From NCBI RefSeq assembly GCF_001718695.1, contig NZ_CP013420.1:1612001-1676000 (forward strand): 64,000 bases of DNA, in the 5' to 3' direction. This DNA is from Burkholderia ubonensis (GTDB lineage: Bacteria > Pseudomonadota > Gammaproteobacteria > Burkholderiales > Burkholderiaceae). A program made the position numbers and the translations under genes. Below are positions 62,309 through 64,000 of the stretch, piece after piece (the first letter of the stretch is position 1; each line of letters begins with the position of its first letter). The notes beneath the pieces are model-generated. The model ran no database searches. It worked only from the letters and a program-made list of their open reading frames with translations, and was not told the origin of the DNA.

Positions 62309-64000
62309 TCATTCGTTCGATACCGCTCGCACCAAAGGCACACTCTGCAGCACCGGCGCGACGGCCGACTGATACTCGGGCACCCAGCGTCGCAGGTCGC
62401 GCCGCACCTCGTCGTCGCTCAGCACGCGATGCTGCATCAGCCACGGCAGTAGCTCGTCGAGCAGGTGGTCCGGCACCTCGCGGGCCCGCGCGATCCGGAG
62501 TTTCGGATGCGGCGTGCGGGTCGTCGTCTCGTCGTCGGCAAGCAGTTCTTCGTAGAGCTTTTCGCCGGGGCGCAGGCCAGAAAACTCGATTCGGATCTGA
62601 TCTTCGGAAAAGCCGTACAGGCGTATCAGGTCGCGCGCGAGGTCGACGATCTTGACGGGTTCACCCATGTCGAGAATGAAGATCTCGCCGCCCTGCCCCA
62701 TGCTCGACGCCTGCAGCACGAGCTGCGACGCTTCCGGAATCGTCATGAAGAAGCGCGTAATCTCCGGGTGCGTGACCGTCACCGGCCCGCCCTTCGCGAT
62801 CTGCTGCTGGAACTTCGGGATCACGCTGCCCGCGCTGCCGAGCACGTTGCCGAAACGAACGGTCTCGAACTGCGTGTGGTCGCTCGTCTGCTGCAGCGCC
62901 TGGCAAGCCATCTCCGCAAGGCGCTTGCTCGCACCCATCACATTGGTCGGGTTGACCGCCTTGTCCGTCGAGATCAGCACGAAATGGCGAACGTCATGAC
63001 GAATCGCCGCCCGCGCGACGCGGTACGTGCCAAGCACGTTGTTGCGCAGCGCCTGCCATGCATTGAACTCTTCCATCAGCGGCACGTGCTTGTACGCGGC
63101 TGCATGGAACACGATGTGCGGCGCGTGGCGCGACATCACTTGGTCGAGCAGCAGCGAATCCTTCGCATCGCCGATGATCGGCACGACCGGCTGCTCCGGG
63201 AAGCGCTCGCGCAGTTCCTCGGTCAGTCGGTACATCGCATATTCGGACAGGTCGAACGCGACCAGTTGTGCAGGTGCGAAACGCAGGATCTGCCGGCACA
63301 GCTCCGAGCCGATCGAGCCGCCGGCGCCCGTCACCATCACAACGCGGCCGCGCAGCAGCGCCGCGACGTGCGGAGTGTCGATCGTCACGGCGTCGCGGCC
63401 GAGGAGGTCTTCGAGGTCGATCTGGCGGACCTGTGACAGGAACCCCTGCCCCGGCATCAGTGAATTCAGCGACGGGAGCACCATTGCCTTGACGCCGGCG
63501 CGCACGCACATCGTCGCAGCCCGGCGCTGCACTTCGACCGACGCAGACGGGATCGCGATGATCGCGTATTCGACCTTCAGCGCATCGGTCCAGTGCATGA
63601 GATCGTTGATCGCCCCCAGCACCTTGTAGCCGTAGATTTCTCGGCCATGCTTCGTGATATCGTCGTCAAGCAGGCCGACGAGCCGCCATTCGCCCGAGCG
63701 TGACAGTTCGCGCGCGAGGTTCGCCCCGGCCGTGCCGGCGCCGAGCACCAGTACCGGCTTGCCTTGTCCAACGAGCCCGCCGTAAAGGTAGAACTCTTTC
63801 GTCGCGCGGTACAGCGCGCGTGCGCCGCCCATGAGCAGGAACAGCATCAGCGGGGACACCAGCAGCACCGAACGCGGGATGATCGGGGTCGGCTGGAACA
63901 TCACGGCGCCAATCATCACGATCACGCCGCCGCCGGCGAGCGCCTTCGAAATGCGCATCAGGTCCGGGAGGCTCGCGAACACCCACAGGCCGCGATATAG
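62309..64000 (-). CDS. Nucleoside-diphosphate-sugar 4,6-dehydratase, WbpM/CapD-like, partial (5' end missing)
   Basis: A membrane-anchored dehydratase of the WbpM/WbiI type making UDP-4-keto-6-deoxy sugars for the O-antigen. 563 codons are visible; the frame stays open to the right edge (LYRGLWVFASLPDLMRISKAL), so the true start lies beyond 64000. Several N-terminal membrane helices are followed by a Rossmann fold (VLVLGAGTAGANLAREL), then a second, catalytic SDR domain: VMVTGAGGSIGSELCRQIL, AAAYKHVPLMEEFN, and the active-site STDKAVNPTNVMGASKRLAEM with Met in place of the usual Tyr. Confidence 0.93.
   Translation of the reverse strand, partial: LYRGLWVFASLPDLMRISKALAGGGVIVMIGAVMFQPTPIIPRSVLLVSPLMLFLLMGGARALYRATKEFYLYGGLVGQGKPVLVLGAGTAGANLARELSRSGEWRLVGLLDDDITKHGREIYGYKVLGAINDLMHWTDALKVEYAIIAIPSASVEVQRRAATMCVRAGVKAMVLPSLNSLMPGQGFLSQVRQIDLEDLLGRDAVTIDTPHVAALLRGRVVMVTGAGGSIGSELCRQILRFAPAQLVAFDLSEYAMYRLTEELRERFPEQPVVPIIGDAKDSLLLDQVMSRHAPHIVFHAAAYKHVPLMEEFNAWQALRNNVLGTYRVARAAIRHDVRHFVLISTDKAVNPTNVMGASKRLAEMACQALQQTSDHTQFETVRFGNVLGSAGSVIPKFQQQIAKGGPVTVTHPEITRFFMTIPEASQLVLQASSMGQGGEIFILDMGEPVKIVDLARDLIRLYGFSEDQIRIEFSGLRPGEKLYEELLADDETTTRTPHPKLRIARAREVPDHLLDELLPWLMQHRVLSDDEVRRDLRRWVPEYQSAVAPVLQSVPLVRAVSNE

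Overview
The window looks like part of the main chromosome of a Burkholderia, most likely a Burkholderia cepacia complex member. The reasons are the very high GC content, the strong G/C third-position bias that produces long antisense shadow ORFs, the glucokinase-HexR fusion, the gene order hemL-ribD-ribE-ribBA-ribH-nusB, the urt-ure cluster beside waaA, and the Kdo 3-hydroxylase. I see no insertion sequence, prophage, CRISPR array or rRNA. One tRNA gene is present (tRNA-Gly with anticodon CCC).

Layout. 1-8.6 kb is a divergent glucose module. A leftward sugar ABC transporter (binding protein, two permeases, ATPase) faces a rightward zwf-pgl-glk/hexR operon, with a HexR-like palindrome overlapping the promoters between them. 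8.6-10.5 kb holds a Bcr/CflA-type efflux pump and an EVE-like protein. 10.6-17.6 kb is tetrapyrrole and riboflavin synthesis (hemL, ribD, a broken ribE, a DUF1993 gene, a RibBX-type ribBA, ribH, nusB) plus an aminotransferase. 17.6-30.5 kb is mixed housekeeping: lytic transglycosylase, a candidate small RNA, ubiD, a LysE-type exporter, a DUF2520 protein, YggT, DUF190-CrcB, a frameshifted S53 peptidase, a sirtuin, a NUDIX pair, a DeoR regulator and a split chromate transporter. 30.5-33.9 kb is an accessory-looking stretch of small unknown genes with an rpsU paralogue, a cupin and an orphan Imm71/72-like immunity gene. It ends at tRNA-Gly.

34-39.9 kb carries trmB, uppP, a DUF1439 lipoprotein, a YkgJ-type protein, hemN, an isoaspartate methyltransferase-like gene and a rhodanese. 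40-51.6 kb is a complete urea utilisation locus: urtABCDE for uptake, ureD, then ureABCEFG. Good sigma-54 promoter matches precede both urtA and ureA, which points to nitrogen (NtrC) control. 51.7-64 kb is lipopolysaccharide synthesis: waaA, kdoO, waaC and phosphomannomutase/phosphoglucomutase leftward; then a flippase, two glycosyltransferases, galE and a WecA-like initiating transferase rightward; and a WbpM-like dehydratase leftward that runs off the window.

Four conserved genes (a sugar permease, pgl, ribE, the S53 peptidase) each carry one extra base that breaks the frame. This is either genuine decay or assembly error. ribE additionally lacks most of its length, which a single-base error cannot explain. 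Two other points stand out: the riboflavin cluster has neither a catalytic GTP cyclohydrolase II nor an intact riboflavin synthase, and several intergenic regions carry well-formed regulatory structures (HexR palindrome, sigma-54 sites, an sRNA-like unit, a three-hairpin array, an 11-bp direct repeat).
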